Below, piece by piece: positions 13,918-19,775 of a DNA stretch of 19,775 bases. The DNA comes from CAIUSP01 sp040375675 (GTDB taxonomy: Bacteria > Actinomycetota > Thermoleophilia > Solirubrobacterales > 70-9), in contig JBEIRY010000029.1 in NCBI GenBank assembly GCA_040375675.1, positions 1-19,775 on the forward strand, written 5' to 3'. Position 1 is the first letter of the stretch; every line of letters begins with the position of its first letter. A program made the translations under genes and the position numbers. The notes beneath the pieces were generated by a model. The model was not told the DNA's origin and made no database searches. It was given only the letters and a program-made list of their open reading frames with translations.

Positions 13918-13923
13918 TCCGAC

Positions 13924-14784
13924 ATGGCAATGGACAAGACCAAACCAGTCCTGATCACCGGTTGTTCGACCGGTATCGGCAGGGCGACCGCGCTGAGGCT
14001 GAACGCCGACGGATGGAAGGTCGTCGCAACCGCACGCAAGCCCGAGTCGATCGCGGACCTCGCCTCGGCCGGATGCCAGACGCTCGCGCTCGATGTGACC
14101 GACGACGCCTCGATGGAGGCGGCGGTAAGCCAGATAGAGGCCGAGCATGGCTCCGTCGGCGCGCTCGTAAACAACGCCGGCTACAGCCAGAGCGGCGCTG
14201 TCGAGAGCGTTCTACTCGACGAGGCGCGGGCCCAGTTCGAGACCAACGTCTTCGGGCTCTCTCGCCTGAGCCAACTCGTTCTGCCCGGAATGCGAAAGGC
14301 AGGTGCCGGGCGAATCATCAACATCAGCTCGATGGGTGGAAAGCTCGTCATCGCCGGCGGCGGTTGGTACCACGCCACCAAACATGCCGTCGAGGCGCTC
14401 TCTGACGCAATGCGGTTCGAGGTCGCACCGTTCGGCGTCGATGTGGTGATCATCGAGCCAGGCGCCATCAAGACCGAGTTCGGCGAGACGGCCGTGAGCG
14501 CGATGGAGAAGAACGACGACTCCGGCCCCTACACCTCCTTCAACCGTGCCATGGGCCAGGCGACCCTCGATGCTTATGAGAAGGGTCCGCTCAAGTTGCT
14601 CGGCGGTGAGCCCGACGATGTGGCGAAGAAGATCGAGAAAGCTCTCAAGGCACGCAAGCCGAAACCGCGCTACAAGGTCACGGCCTCGGCCCATGTGTTC
14701 ATGGGCACGCGTCGCCTGATGACCGACCGGATGTGGGACCGCTTCATCGGGACGCAGATCCCGAAGCCCGGCCAAGACTCGTAG
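13924..14784 (+). CDS. Short-chain dehydrogenase/reductase (classical SDR)
   Basis: A 286-residue protein with the SDR elements in place: cofactor loop TGCSTGIG at 12-19, LALDVTDD, NNAG at about 81-84, INISSMGG with the catalytic serine at about 135-136, and the YxxxK pair Tyr149/Lys153 in WYHATKHAVEALS. An Arg after the first beta strand (ATARKPE) suggests NADP(H) preference, by family rule. The C-terminal extension (YKVTASAHVFMGTRRLMTDRMWDRFIG) resembles SDRs acting on lipophilic substrates such as retinol or steroids, but that is only a resemblance. The alternative start ATG 13930, two codons later, is less consistent with the -10 hexamer spacing. The gene is 9 nt from the photolyase stop. 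The substrate is unknown. Confidence 0.9.
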   Translation: MAMDKTKPVLITGCSTGIGRATALRLNADGWKVVATARKPESIADLASAGCQTLALDVTDDASMEAAVSQIEAEHGSVGALVNNAGYSQSGAVESVLLDEARAQFETNVFGLSRLSQLVLPGMRKAGAGRIINISSMGGKLVIAGGGWYHATKHAVEALSDAMRFEVAPFGVDVVIIEPGAIKTEFGETAVSAMEKNDDSGPYTSFNRAMGQATLDAYEKGPLKLLGGEPDDVAKKIEKALKARKPKPRYKVTASAHVFMGTRRLMTDRMWDRFIGTQIPKPGQDS

Positions 14785-14834
14785 AGACCAACCGAAAACC
14801 CGACCTCGGGGGCCTCATCGAGACCGGACGGGTC

Positions 14835-14840
14835 TAAACT
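14835..14840 (+). promoter_or_regulatory. Probable -10 element for the TrpB2-like gene
   Basis: TAAACT lies about 69 nt upstream of ATG 14909, and no other good -10 sequence is closer. A transcript from about 14847 would begin with the hairpin at 14850-14884. There is no clear -35 element. Confidence 0.35.
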
Positions 14841-14849
14841 CGCGGCACT

Positions 14850-14884
14850 GCGGTTCGTCCAGTCATCCGTTCATTTCGAACCGC
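14850..14884 (+). promoter_or_regulatory. Leader hairpin before the TrpB2-like gene
   Basis: A perfect 8-bp inverted repeat, GCGGTTCG (14850-14857) and CGAACCGC (14877-14884), encloses a 19-nt loop. It ends 6 nt before the purine-rich ribosome binding site GGGAGAGGAG. If transcription begins near 14847, the hairpin forms the very 5' end of the message. It could stabilise the message or be an operator dyad. It has no T-run and does not match a riboswitch I know. Confidence 0.4.
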
Positions 14885-14908
14885 GCAAACGGGAGAGGAG
14901 AGTCAAAG

Positions 14909-16282
14909 ATGGCCAGCAAGGATCCGAAACAGACCAAGTACCTGCTGCCGGAGTCGGAGATCCCGACCAAGTGGGTGAACATCGCCGCCGATCTACCGGG
15001 CGAGCCGTTGCCGCCGTTGAGCCCAGAGACGGGCGAGCCGCTCGGACCCGAGGACCTCGCGCCGCTCTTTGCGATGGCGCTGATCGAGCAGGAGGTGTCA
15101 GCTGAGCCCGAGGTAGAGATTCCCGAAGAGGTCCGCGATGCCTATCGGCTCTGGAGGCCCACTCCGCTGATCCGTGCAAGGCGGCTCGAGCAGGCGCTCG
15201 ATACCCCCGCTCACATCTACTTCAAGTACGAGGGAGTGTCGCCAGCCGGATCGCACAAGCCCAACACCGCTGTGCCGCAGGCCTTCTACAACGCCCAGCA
15301 GGGCATCAAGAAGCTCGTGACCGAGACCGGCGCAGGACAGTGGGGCTCGTCGCTGTCGTTTGCTTGCCAGATGTTCGGGCTCGAGTGTGAGGTCTTCATG
15401 GTCGGAGTGAGCTACGACCAGAAGCCGTACCGCCGCGCGATGATGGAGACCTGGGGCGCCACAGTGCACCGCAGCCCGTCTGATCTGACCGAGGCCGGTC
15501 GCTCTCAGGCCGAGCACACCACCGGCAGCCTCGGCATCGCTATCTCCGAAGCGGTCGAGATCGCGGCCCAGAGCGCCGACACCAACTACGCGCTCGGTTC
15601 GGTGCTGAGCCACGTCTGCCTGCACCAGACCGTGATCGGCGAAGAAGCGATCGCCCAGTTGGAGATGGCCGGCGAGTATCCGGATGTGGTGATCGGCTGC
15701 GTCGGCGGCGGATCTAACTTCGCCGGTATCGCCTTCCCGCTGCTTCGCAAGAAGCTGAAGGAAGGCCTCGACACGCGGTTCGTCGCGGTCGAGCCAGCAG
15801 CCTGCCCCACCCTCACCCAGGGCACCTACGCCTACGACTTCGGCGACACGGTGGGAATGACCCCGATGATGCCGATGTACACGCTGGGACACGACTTCGT
15901 GCCGCCGCCGGTGCACGCAGGAGGCCTGCGCTACCACGGCGACGCCCCGATCCTCTGCGCACTCGTGAAGGAGGGCCTGATCGACGCCAAGGCGATTCGC
16001 CAGACCGAGGCTTTCGAATCGGCCGTGCAGTTTGCGAAGGCCGAGGGAATCATCCCGGCGCCCGAGCCGACCCACGCAATTCGCGCGGTGATCGAAGAGG
16101 CCGAGGCCGCCAAGGCTGAAGGAGACGAGCGAGTCATCCTCTTCAACCTCTGCGGCCACGGGCACCTCGACCTCGCGGCGTACCAGGCCTTCCTCTCTGG
16201 AGAGCTCGAGGATCTCGAGTTCTCCGAAGAGGACATGAAGAAGGCTCTCGAAAGCCTGCCGGATGCGCCTGCGGTTGCGTAG
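14909..16282 (+). CDS. trpB2: TrpB2-type tryptophan synthase beta-like PLP enzyme
   Basis: A 457-residue fold-type II PLP enzyme. The N-terminal extension (TKYLLPESEIPTKWVNIAADLP, LAPLFAMALIEQEVS, EEVRDAYRLWRPTPLIRARRLE) is diagnostic of TrpB2 rather than TrpB1. The PLP lysine is Lys117 in GSHKPNTAVPQAFYN. Other motifs are ETGAGQWGSSLSFA and the phosphate-binding loop GCVGGGSNF. TrpB2 enzymes condense indole (or a related nucleophile) with serine and often act without TrpA; no trpA or other trp gene is present here. An indole-salvage or non-tryptophan role is possible. It has a strong Shine-Dalgarno (GGAGAGGAG about 9 nt upstream), unlike the leaderless-type genes nearby, and a leader hairpin. 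The redoxin gene follows after 18 nt. Confidence 0.92.
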   Translation: MASKDPKQTKYLLPESEIPTKWVNIAADLPGEPLPPLSPETGEPLGPEDLAPLFAMALIEQEVSAEPEVEIPEEVRDAYRLWRPTPLIRARRLEQALDTPAHIYFKYEGVSPAGSHKPNTAVPQAFYNAQQGIKKLVTETGAGQWGSSLSFACQMFGLECEVFMVGVSYDQKPYRRAMMETWGATVHRSPSDLTEAGRSQAEHTTGSLGIAISEAVEIAAQSADTNYALGSVLSHVCLHQTVIGEEAIAQLEMAGEYPDVVIGCVGGGSNFAGIAFPLLRKKLKEGLDTRFVAVEPAACPTLTQGTYAYDFGDTVGMTPMMPMYTLGHDFVPPPVHAGGLRYHGDAPILCALVKEGLIDAKAIRQTEAFESAVQFAKAEGIIPAPEPTHAIRAVIEEAEAAKAEGDERVILFNLCGHGHLDLAAYQAFLSGELEDLEFSEEDMKKALESLPDAPAVA

Positions 16283-16300
16283 AGGTCGGAGCGCGTAGCG

Positions 16301-16861
16301 ATGGCGCTCACCGAGTCAGAAATGATCCCGCTGGGGACCTCGGCACCGCATTTCTCGCTGCCGGACCCGTCGGGAGAGATCCATTCGCTCGCCGACGCCG
16401 ACGATGCCAAGGCGGTGGTAATCGCATTCATCTGCAACCACTGCCCGTACGTGGTCCATATCGCCGACGCGTTCGCGAAGGTAACCGGCGAGGTGATCGA
16501 TCAAGGAGTTGCCGTGTTCGCGATCAACTCGAATGACTGGACCACCCATCCCGATGATTCGCCCGAACGGATGGCTAAGGAATCGAAAGAGCGTGGTTAC
16601 CGCTTCCCTTACCTGATCGACGAGGACCAGTCGGTTGCCCGCGCCTACTCTGCGGCGTGCACCCCTGATATCTACGTGTTCGATGCCGAGCGCAAGCTCG
16701 TCTACCGCGGCCAGTTCGACGGTACCCGCCCGAGCAGCGACGAGCCTGCCACCGGTGTGGATCTCAAGGCAGCGGTCGAGGCAGTGATGCTCGGCGAGGC
16801 AGTCCCCGAACCTCAGCGCCCGAGCGCCGGCTGCTCGATCAAGTGGCGGGCCGGTAGCTGA
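16301..16861 (+). CDS. Thioredoxin-fold (AhpC/TSA-like redoxin) protein
   Basis: A 186-residue cytosolic protein (no signal peptide). It opens with PLGTSAPHFSLPDPSGEIHSL, the redoxin/AhpC-TSA entry, followed by a strand and the redox motif CNHCP with Cys45 and Cys48 (FICNHCPYVVHI). This motif is typical of a family of thioredoxin-like proteins in cyanobacteria and actinobacteria. The later AYSAACTPDIYVFDAERKLVYRGQFDG holds the cis-Pro strand (CTPD) of the fold. The C-terminus contains PSAGCSIKW, a conserved cysteine signature of this family. It probably acts as a thiol-disulfide reductase or peroxidase; partners are unknown. It likely shares a transcript with the TrpB2 gene 18 nt upstream, with GGAG about 9 nt before ATG. 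It converges on the FMN oxidase gene with a 6-nt gap. Confidence 0.87.
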   Translation: MALTESEMIPLGTSAPHFSLPDPSGEIHSLADADDAKAVVIAFICNHCPYVVHIADAFAKVTGEVIDQGVAVFAINSNDWTTHPDDSPERMAKESKERGYRFPYLIDEDQSVARAYSAACTPDIYVFDAERKLVYRGQFDGTRPSSDEPATGVDLKAAVEAVMLGEAVPEPQRPSAGCSIKWRAGS

Positions 16862-16867
16862 GCGCGC

Positions 16868-17935
16868 CTAGGCCAAGAGGTCGCTGCGGCCAGCCAGATC
16901 GCGCGCGTTCGGCACACCGAGCAGGGCGAGTGCGCGGTCGAACTCGTCTTTGAGAATCTCGAGCACCGCGGCGACGCCTTCCGCGCCGTGACTTGACAGA
17001 CCCCAGAGCACCGGCCTTCCCACCAGAACCGCGCTGGCACCGAGGATCAGAGCCTTCGCCACATCGGTGCCGCGTCGGATACCGCCGTCTACCAGCACCT
17101 CCCCTGTGTCAGCGACCGCCTCGACTATCTCGGCCAGCACCTCGGCCGTGGCGGGCACGGTGTCTAGCTGGCGACCCCCGTGGTTGGAGACCACCACCCC
17201 GGCCGCACCTGCCTCGATCGCAAGGGCGGCGTCGTCGCCTCTCAGCACTCCCTTCACCAGCACCGGCAGGTCAGAGCTCTCGGCGAACTCGGCGACATCG
17301 TCCCAGGTGAGCGAAGGATCTATCAGGTCAGCTGTGTCCTGCATCGAGATCAGGCCCTCGCCTCCGGCGGCGTTAACCCCAGGCACTGACTCGGCATCGC
17401 CGACCACGAACCCGGTCGAGATCTCACGATCTCGCCGGCCCAATACCGGCAGGTCGACGGTGAGCAGCAGCGCCTCGAACCCTCCCTCGACCGCCTCGGC
17501 GATCAGCTCGCGTGTGACCGCGCGATCACGGAAGACATAGACCTGGAACCAGCGTGGGCCTTTGGCGCCCGACGCGGCGACGCTCGAAGGCTTGGATGTA
17601 GCGAGGCTCGAGAGCGTGTACACGCAGCCGGCCGCCTCGGCGCCGCGAGCCGTCTCCTCTTCCCCGCCAGGGTGAGCGAGTCGGTGGTAGGCGGTGGGTG
17701 CTACCGCGATCGGACAGGTCCTCCTCTCTCCGAGCACCGCGACCGACGGGTCGCGCTCGGATACGTCCACCATCACCCGTGGCCGGAGGGTCATCTCCTC
17801 CCATGCCCGCGCATTGCGGCGAAGGGTCAGCTCGTCTGCAGCAGCGCCAGAGTAGTAGGCGAGGGTGCCCTCAGGTAGAGCCTCGCGATATGCGGCCTCG
17901 AAGTCAGCGAGGGTGGTGGGGAGGTCGGCGGACAT
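16868..17935 (-). CDS. FMN-dependent 2-hydroxyacid oxidase/dehydrogenase
   Basis: A 355-residue TIM-barrel flavoprotein of the glycolate oxidase / lactate 2-monooxygenase / L-lactate dehydrogenase family. Family marks in order: AYYSGAAADELTLRRN near the N-terminus, PIAVAPTAYHRLAHPGGE, QVYVFRDR, LLTVDLPVLGRRDRE, Lys228 in VLVKGVL, catalytic base His252 and substrate Arg255 in SNHGGRQLD, and FMN-phosphate site DGGIRRGTDVAKAL followed by GRPVLWGL. It oxidises an L-2-hydroxyacid to the 2-oxoacid. Whether the electron acceptor is oxygen (giving hydrogen peroxide) or another carrier cannot be told from sequence. There is no membrane segment. The ATG start has GAGTCT ending 6 nt upstream, a degenerate form of the leaderless pattern. 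It lies 56 nt downstream of the secreted-protein gene. Confidence 0.92.
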   Translation of the reverse strand: MSADLPTTLADFEAAYREALPEGTLAYYSGAAADELTLRRNARAWEEMTLRPRVMVDVSERDPSVAVLGERRTCPIAVAPTAYHRLAHPGGEEETARGAEAAGCVYTLSSLATSKPSSVAASGAKGPRWFQVYVFRDRAVTRELIAEAVEGGFEALLLTVDLPVLGRRDREISTGFVVGDAESVPGVNAAGGEGLISMQDTADLIDPSLTWDDVAEFAESSDLPVLVKGVLRGDDAALAIEAGAAGVVVSNHGGRQLDTVPATAEVLAEIVEAVADTGEVLVDGGIRRGTDVAKALILGASAVLVGRPVLWGLSSHGAEGVAAVLEILKDEFDRALALLGVPNARDLAGRSDLLA

Positions 17936-17991
17936 CAGGGCAGACTCGATTCGAAACCGTAGCCCACCCCGTGCGCCCTATGTATCGGGAC

Positions 17992-18681
17992 TCAGCCGGT
18001 TGGAGAATCAGCCGAGCGGAACCGGACCTCGTCCAACCCGACGTTCAGGTAGCCCGAGTTGTCGCCCTCGACCAGTCGGAGCTTGATCTTCTCACCGCTG
18101 AAACGAGAGACATTGATCGTCTCGGTCACCCAACCGCCGCTGCGCGCCTTGGTCGAGCGGATCCTGGGCTTGAAGATGGTGCCGAGGATGTCCGACTTGC
18201 GAGTGGTGAAGCCCTTCGCAGACGGCTCGACCAGATCGAGCTTGAAGTACTGGATTCGCGCTCCGGACGTGCTCCAGGAGCCGGGGAAAGCCCAATAACC
18301 CGCCGCTGCTGCCTGCGCACTGTTGAACCCGGGCGAGGGGCCTCCATCGTTGATCCAGAAGAGCTTGACGCTCAAGGTGGTGGCATCCGCAGGGACGGCG
18401 ATGGTGTGAGTCAGGTAGTTGGTGCCTGGCCCGTTCTGCTTGAGGGCTCCCGCGAACTTGCCGAAAGGCTTGGGCAGGGTGGCACCACCTACGGTGGGTG
18501 GAAGCTCGCGATTGCTGGCCTTGTAGACGAACCAATCGCCGTCACCGTCGTTCTTGGCCTTCCAGTTGCTGAGGTTTCCCTTCTCGAAATCGCCGTTCGG
18601 GATCGAGGCAGCAACGGCAGTACCCACGCCGATCACGAGCGTGGCGGACAGGACGATCAGGACCCTTCGACTTCTCTTCAT
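17992..18681 (-). CDS. Secreted protein with carbohydrate-binding-like beta-sandwich
   Basis: A 229-residue protein with a clear signal peptide (MKRSRRVLIVLSATLVIGVGTAVAA, cleavage near residue 25). The mature part begins IPNGDFEKGNLSNW, the standard opening of galactose-binding-like or CBM-like jelly-roll domains. It continues with TLSVKLFWINDGG, Tyr/Trp-rich strands and the closing NVGLDEVRF strand. There are no cysteines in the mature part and no catalytic motif. It may bind a sugar polymer or protein at the surface; the ligand is unknown. The start is supported by GAGAGG 9 nt upstream. It precedes the FMN oxidase gene on the same strand, but a shared function is not implied. It lies 60 nt downstream of the minus-strand tRNA-Ser gene. 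Confidence 0.78.
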   Translation of the reverse strand: MKRSRRVLIVLSATLVIGVGTAVAASIPNGDFEKGNLSNWKAKNDGDGDWFVYKASNRELPPTVGGATLPKPFGKFAGALKQNGPGTNYLTHTIAVPADATTLSVKLFWINDGGPSPGFNSAQAAAAGYWAFPGSWSTSGARIQYFKLDLVEPSAKGFTTRKSDILGTIFKPRIRSTKARSGGWVTETINVSRFSGEKIKLRLVEGDNSGYLNVGLDEVRFRSADSPTG

Positions 18682-18741
18682 TCGGATTGGCCTCTCTGGC
18701 TATTTGGTGACAGTGGGTAGCAATCTAATCGAAATCACGAA

Positions 18742-18829
18742 CGGAGGGGGTGGGATTCGAACCCACGAGCGACCGAAGGCCGCCAACGGTTTTCGAGACC
18801 GCCCCGTTCAACCACTCCGTCACCCCTCC
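18742..18829 (-). tRNA. tRNA-Ser (anticodon CGA)
   Basis: An 88-nt cloverleaf on the minus strand: acceptor stem GGAGGGG with CCCCTCC and discriminator G, D-arm region ending TGGTTGAAC, anticodon stem CGGT/ACCG with loop CTCGAAA (anticodon CGA at plus 18793-18795), a long class II variable arm with a hairpin (GCGGCC TTCG GTCGC), and T arm GTGGG TTCGAAT CCCAC. CCA is not encoded. It reads UCG codons. A TACCCT -10-like sequence lies upstream on the minus strand at 18842-18847. Confidence 0.95.
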
Positions 18830-18885
18830 AGGGCGACCTTGAGGGTATCGGGAGAAGGGCTACGTCTGCGGACGGGCCGGCTGAC

Positions 18886-18891
18886 TATCCT
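18886..18891 (+). promoter_or_regulatory. -10-like hexamer of tRNA-Ser(GGA)
   Basis: TATCCT lies 11 nt before the first base of the plus-strand tRNA, in the 73-nt gap between the divergent tRNA genes. Transcription would begin a few bases before the mature tRNA 5' end. No clear -35 is visible. Confidence 0.45.
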
Positions 18892-18902
18892 CCGAGCCAC
18901 AC

Positions 18903-18990
18903 GGAGAGGTGTCCGAGTGGTTTAAGGAGCACGCTTGGAAAGCGTGTAAACGTTCATAGCGTTTCGTGGGTTCGAATCCCACCCTCTCCG
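18903..18990 (+). tRNA. tRNA-Ser (anticodon GGA)
   Basis: An 88-nt cloverleaf: acceptor GGAGAGG with CCTCTCC and discriminator G, D arm with GAGTGGTTTAAGG, anticodon stem CACGC/GCGTG with loop TTGGAAA (anticodon GGA at 18937-18939), a long variable arm (AAACGTTCATAGCGTTT), and T arm GTGGG TTCGAAT CCCAC identical to that of the neighbouring tRNA-Ser. CCA is not encoded. It reads UCC and UCU codons. Only 10 nt separate it from the next ATG. Confidence 0.95.
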
Positions 18991-19000
18991 CTCACGAGCA

Positions 19001-19775
19001 ATGGCCGAATCACCTGAGATAACCGCAGAAGAATTCGAGAGGCGAATACTCGGCCAACCGGGCACCGTGGTCCTGGATGTCCGCAGCCGTGAGGAGTTCG
19101 ACGCCTGGCAGGTCGAGGCGCCCGAGGCCGTGATCGTGAACGTTCCGGAGTTGGAAGTCGATCCGTCGAACGGCGGGTTGGAGGGGATCGACGACGATGC
19201 CACGATCAATGTCCTCTGCGCTGCCGGTAACGCCTCGCGGCGAGTGACCGAGCAACTGGTTGCCGCCGGGCGCGATGCCGTCAACGTAGAGGGTGGGATG
19301 ATCGCCTGGTCTCGTCTGCTCACTTGCGAGGAGATCCCGGTCGAGGGGCCCTTCACGGTGCTCCAGTTCCGGCGCGAGGCAAGAGGCTGTCTGTCGTATC
19401 TGATCGGGCACGGCGATGAAGCAATCGTGGTCGACCCGGCGCCCGATCCGAGCCCGTATGTAGAAGAGGCCGAGCGCAGGGGATGGAAGATCATCGCCAG
19501 CTTCGATACTCATGTCCACGCTGATCACGTAAGCGGTGCCAAGGCCCTCGCCGAGGTCACCGGGGCGCGGATCCTGATGCCCAAGCTCAGTATCGAGCGC
19601 GGGTTGGATCGCTCCGAGGTGGAGTTGGTGACGGGAGGCGAGAGCATCGAGATCGACGGAGCGAAGCTGGAGACGGTCGCTCTGCCCGGACACACCACCG
19701 AGATGACCGGCTTGCAGGTGGGCGATGCACTGATCACCGGAGATTCACTGTTCGCGGATTCGATCGCACGCCCCG
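19001..19775 (+). CDS. Rhodanese / metallo-beta-lactamase fusion, 3' end outside window
   Basis: The frame is open from ATG 19001 to the window end (258 codons seen). Residues 1-105 are a rhodanese domain: VVLDVRSREEFDAWQVEAPEAVIVNVP, active-site Cys73 in VLCAAGNASRR, and VEGGMIAWS. Residues 115 onward are a metallo-beta-lactamase fold with SYLIGHGDEAIVVDP, metal motif THVHADH (His171, His173, Asp175, His176), His231 in PGHTTEMTG and Asp248 in TGDSLF. This matches persulfide dioxygenase/ETHE1-like proteins acting on glutathione or other persulfides in sulfide detoxification, but with the rhodanese at the N-terminus rather than the better-known C-terminal position. Sulfur transfer to or from a low-molecular-weight persulfide is the likely chemistry. 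No Shine-Dalgarno sequence exists in the 10 nt between the tRNA and the ATG, and there is no terminator, so it may share a transcript with the tRNA. Confidence 0.9.
   Translation, partial: MAESPEITAEEFERRILGQPGTVVLDVRSREEFDAWQVEAPEAVIVNVPELEVDPSNGGLEGIDDDATINVLCAAGNASRRVTEQLVAAGRDAVNVEGGMIAWSRLLTCEEIPVEGPFTVLQFRREARGCLSYLIGHGDEAIVVDPAPDPSPYVEEAERRGWKIIASFDTHVHADHVSGAKALAEVTGARILMPKLSIERGLDRSEVELVTGGESIEIDGAKLETVALPGHTTEMTGLQVGDALITGDSLFADSIARP

Noticed and set aside
15098..16165. A 355-codon minus-strand open frame opposite TrpB2.
   Set aside because: Antisense shadow of a gene with full family motifs; composition is atypical for protein.
17698..18720. A 340-codon plus-strand frame opposite the FMN oxidase and secreted-protein genes.
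   Set aside because: Antisense to two genes with clear family features and covering their intergenic region; no domain of its own.
18742..18990. The 17-nt shared sequence in the two tRNAs as integrase attachment sites flanking a mobile element.
   Set aside because: The shared sequence is simply the T arm, only 0.2 kb apart and in inverted orientation, and no integrase or phage gene is nearby.

Overview
The window (about 60% G+C by eye) looks like chromosomal DNA from a soil- or freshwater-type high-GC actinobacterium. My best guess is Thermoleophilia/Solirubrobacterales, from the mix of protein families: heliorhodopsin, iron-sulfur photolyase, TrpB2-type tryptophan synthase, actinobacterial-style secreted proteins and DHA2 exporters. 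Further support comes from GTG starts, probable leaderless genes and tRNAs without an encoded CCA. That placement is inference; no rRNA or marker gene is present. Coding density is very high and no gene-free stretch exceeds about 130 bases. There are no insertion sequences, phage genes or CRISPR arrays.

Layout. 3-440: C-terminal part of a DUF1330-like protein entering from the left edge, facing a small Asn/Gln-rich lipoprotein (498-767, minus) across a hairpin. 878-1444: HPP-family membrane protein. 1450-4624 (minus): two consecutive secreted-protein genes, a 243-residue conserved hypothetical followed by an 812-residue alpha/beta hydrolase. A palindrome separates them from a divergent class III aminotransferase (4695-6083), which is followed by a third secreted protein and a strong rho-independent terminator (6943-6972). 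7022-11055: small membrane protein, DHA2/MFS exporter, secreted GH10 xylanase and a heliorhodopsin. 11057-11581 (minus): YqgE/AlgH. 11615-14784: glutathione S-transferase-like protein, iron-sulfur bacterial photolyase/cryptochrome and a short-chain dehydrogenase. 14909-16861: TrpB2-like PLP enzyme and a thioredoxin-fold protein. 16868-18681 (minus): FMN-dependent 2-hydroxyacid oxidase and a secreted carbohydrate-binding-like protein. Two divergent serine tRNAs (CGA and GGA anticodons) follow, and the second is immediately followed by a rhodanese/metallo-beta-lactamase fusion that runs off the right edge.

The most notable content is the heliorhodopsin, with its retinal lysine, counterion glutamate and TM7 signature, lying 1.4 kb from a light-dependent FAD/[4Fe-4S] photolyase. 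This suggests a light-sensing/light-repair neighbourhood flanked by redox genes, although a minus-strand gene separates the two and they cannot share one simple operon. A second recurring theme is promoter architecture: at least five plus-strand genes have a TANNNT -10-like hexamer ending exactly 6 nt before the start codon and no good ribosome binding site, which points to leaderless transcripts. The heliorhodopsin and dehydrogenase genes have such a hexamer that includes the stop codon of the gene before them.
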